Below, one piece after another: positions 5,057 to 5,752 of a DNA stretch of 5,752 nucleotides. The notes under the pieces were generated by a model. That model did not search any database, was not told the DNA's origin, and worked only from the letters and a program-made list of their open reading frames with translations. The position numbers were made by a program, and so were the translations under genes. The stretch comes from Anaerolineae bacterium (GTDB lineage Bacteria; Chloroflexota; Anaerolineae; B4-G1), in the NCBI GenBank assembly GCA_030612185.1, contig JAUWOI010000305.1, positions 1-5,752 on the forward strand. Direction: 5' to 3'. The stretch's first letter is position 1. Every line of letters starts with the position of its first letter.

Positions 5057-5752
5057 ATGAAAGCACGATTATTCATCCTGTTGAGTCTTACTGTAGTCAT
5101 GGCCCTGCTTTCAGTGAGCGGGGTACAGCCTACCGTGGCGGTCCAGGCGCGAGCAGCAGATCCGGCCGTGCCGATCCTTGTCCCTGTGCAGGACGGCAAC
5201 AATACTCACTGGCTTGCCGATGATGCGCTACAGGAGACTACGTCGGAACAGCCTGACACGGAGGCACCTGACGTGAGGAAGTGGCGACACGTGAACACGA
5301 AGACCTTCTCCATGTCCTCCACTCTCCCTGTGCCTGAATCCCAAGTAGGCGGTAACTTGCGCCTCTCCACCATCGGCGGCGGCGACGCTTCACGCATCGG
5401 ACCCGTAGTGGAGTCGCCTGTTCCCAGCCGGCCTGTCGATCTAGGCATATACAACATGCCCTCCGGACTCGGTGAGTCGGTGAATCCTCGAAGGTTCTCT
5501 GCTACGGATGTGTGTGGAACCATTATCACTGACACAACCTGGACTTTGGCTGATAGCCCGTATGTTGTCACCTGTGACGTGAGCGTGGCTTCGGGCGCTA
5601 CGTTGACCATCGAGCCTGAGGTGGTGGTGAAGTTTGAGTATGTGACGGGGGACAAGTACAATTCCGACAACCGCAGCATCCAGGTGAACGGGGTACTGCA
5701 TGCTCAGGGGACAGCGGGTCAGCCCATCGTGTTCACCTCGATCCGTGACGAC
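5057..5752 (+). CDS. Exported protein with signal peptide and start of a parallel beta-helix domain (3' partial)
   Basis: The 232 visible residues start at ATG 5057 behind a strong ribosome binding site and stay open to the right edge. Residues 1-33 are a Sec-type signal peptide: MKAR, then the hydrophobic LFILLSLTVVMALLSVSG, then an A-R-A cleavage motif at 31-33. Residues 34-150 are a polar, Pro-rich stretch of unknown fold. From about residue 151 the pattern CGTIITDTTWTLADSPYVV, then SGATLTIEPEVVVKF, IQVNGVLHAQGTAGQPIVF and TSIRDD is typical of the first turns of bacterial parallel beta-helix proteins. Cys153 and Cys173 could form a disulfide. The protein is probably secreted or surface-exposed, like the product of the gene before it, but the ends of the two proteins do not overlap enough to show paralogy. 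Its full domain content and function cannot be seen. Confidence 0.9.
   Translation, partial: MKARLFILLSLTVVMALLSVSGVQPTVAVQARAADPAVPILVPVQDGNNTHWLADDALQETTSEQPDTEAPDVRKWRHVNTKTFSMSSTLPVPESQVGGNLRLSTIGGGDASRIGPVVESPVPSRPVDLGIYNMPSGLGESVNPRRFSATDVCGTIITDTTWTLADSPYVVTCDVSVASGATLTIEPEVVVKFEYVTGDKYNSDNRSIQVNGVLHAQGTAGQPIVFTSIRDD

Overview
The window suggests a Chloroflexota bacterium of the Anaerolineae/Caldilineae type. The evidence is a moderately GC-rich genome, very large secreted proteins built from parallel beta-helix repeats, Asp-box blades and PA14 modules, and an IYLPVV-type motif near the C-terminus of the large protein. As far as I know, that motif is common at the ends of exported proteins in this phylum. 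No informational or housekeeping gene is present to fix the taxonomy, so the assignment is an inference from style.

Bases 2-4753 are one plus-strand reading frame, open from the left edge (at least 1583 residues, 5' end missing). It is a mosaic cell-surface or secreted protein. A right-handed beta-helix of about ten copies of a 55-71 residue repeat carries two large domain insertions: a PA14-like domain (497-985) and a seven-bladed Asp-box propeller (about 1229-2164). Each insertion lies between helix repeats, and removing it restores the normal repeat spacing. The helix ends near 3478. A linker domain with a CANC motif, two Ig/cadherin-like domains, a fibronectin-III-like domain and the YLPVV motif follow. 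The last 35 residues are unusual, and half of them are encoded by a degenerate 7-base tandem repeat that also supplies the stop codon.

Bases 4754-5056 hold no convincing gene. They contain a candidate extended -10 promoter (4765-4793) and a leader of about 257 bases with three strong hairpins. An 8-base segment of the leader is perfectly complementary to the ribosome binding site of the next gene. This is the best candidate for an undescribed regulatory element here.

Bases 5057-5752 are the first 232 codons of a second exported protein. It has a clear signal peptide and the beginning of a beta-helix domain, and it runs off the right edge. The two genes encode the same class of product in the same direction, which suggests a local cluster of surface proteins. 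Their ligands cannot be read from the sequence.
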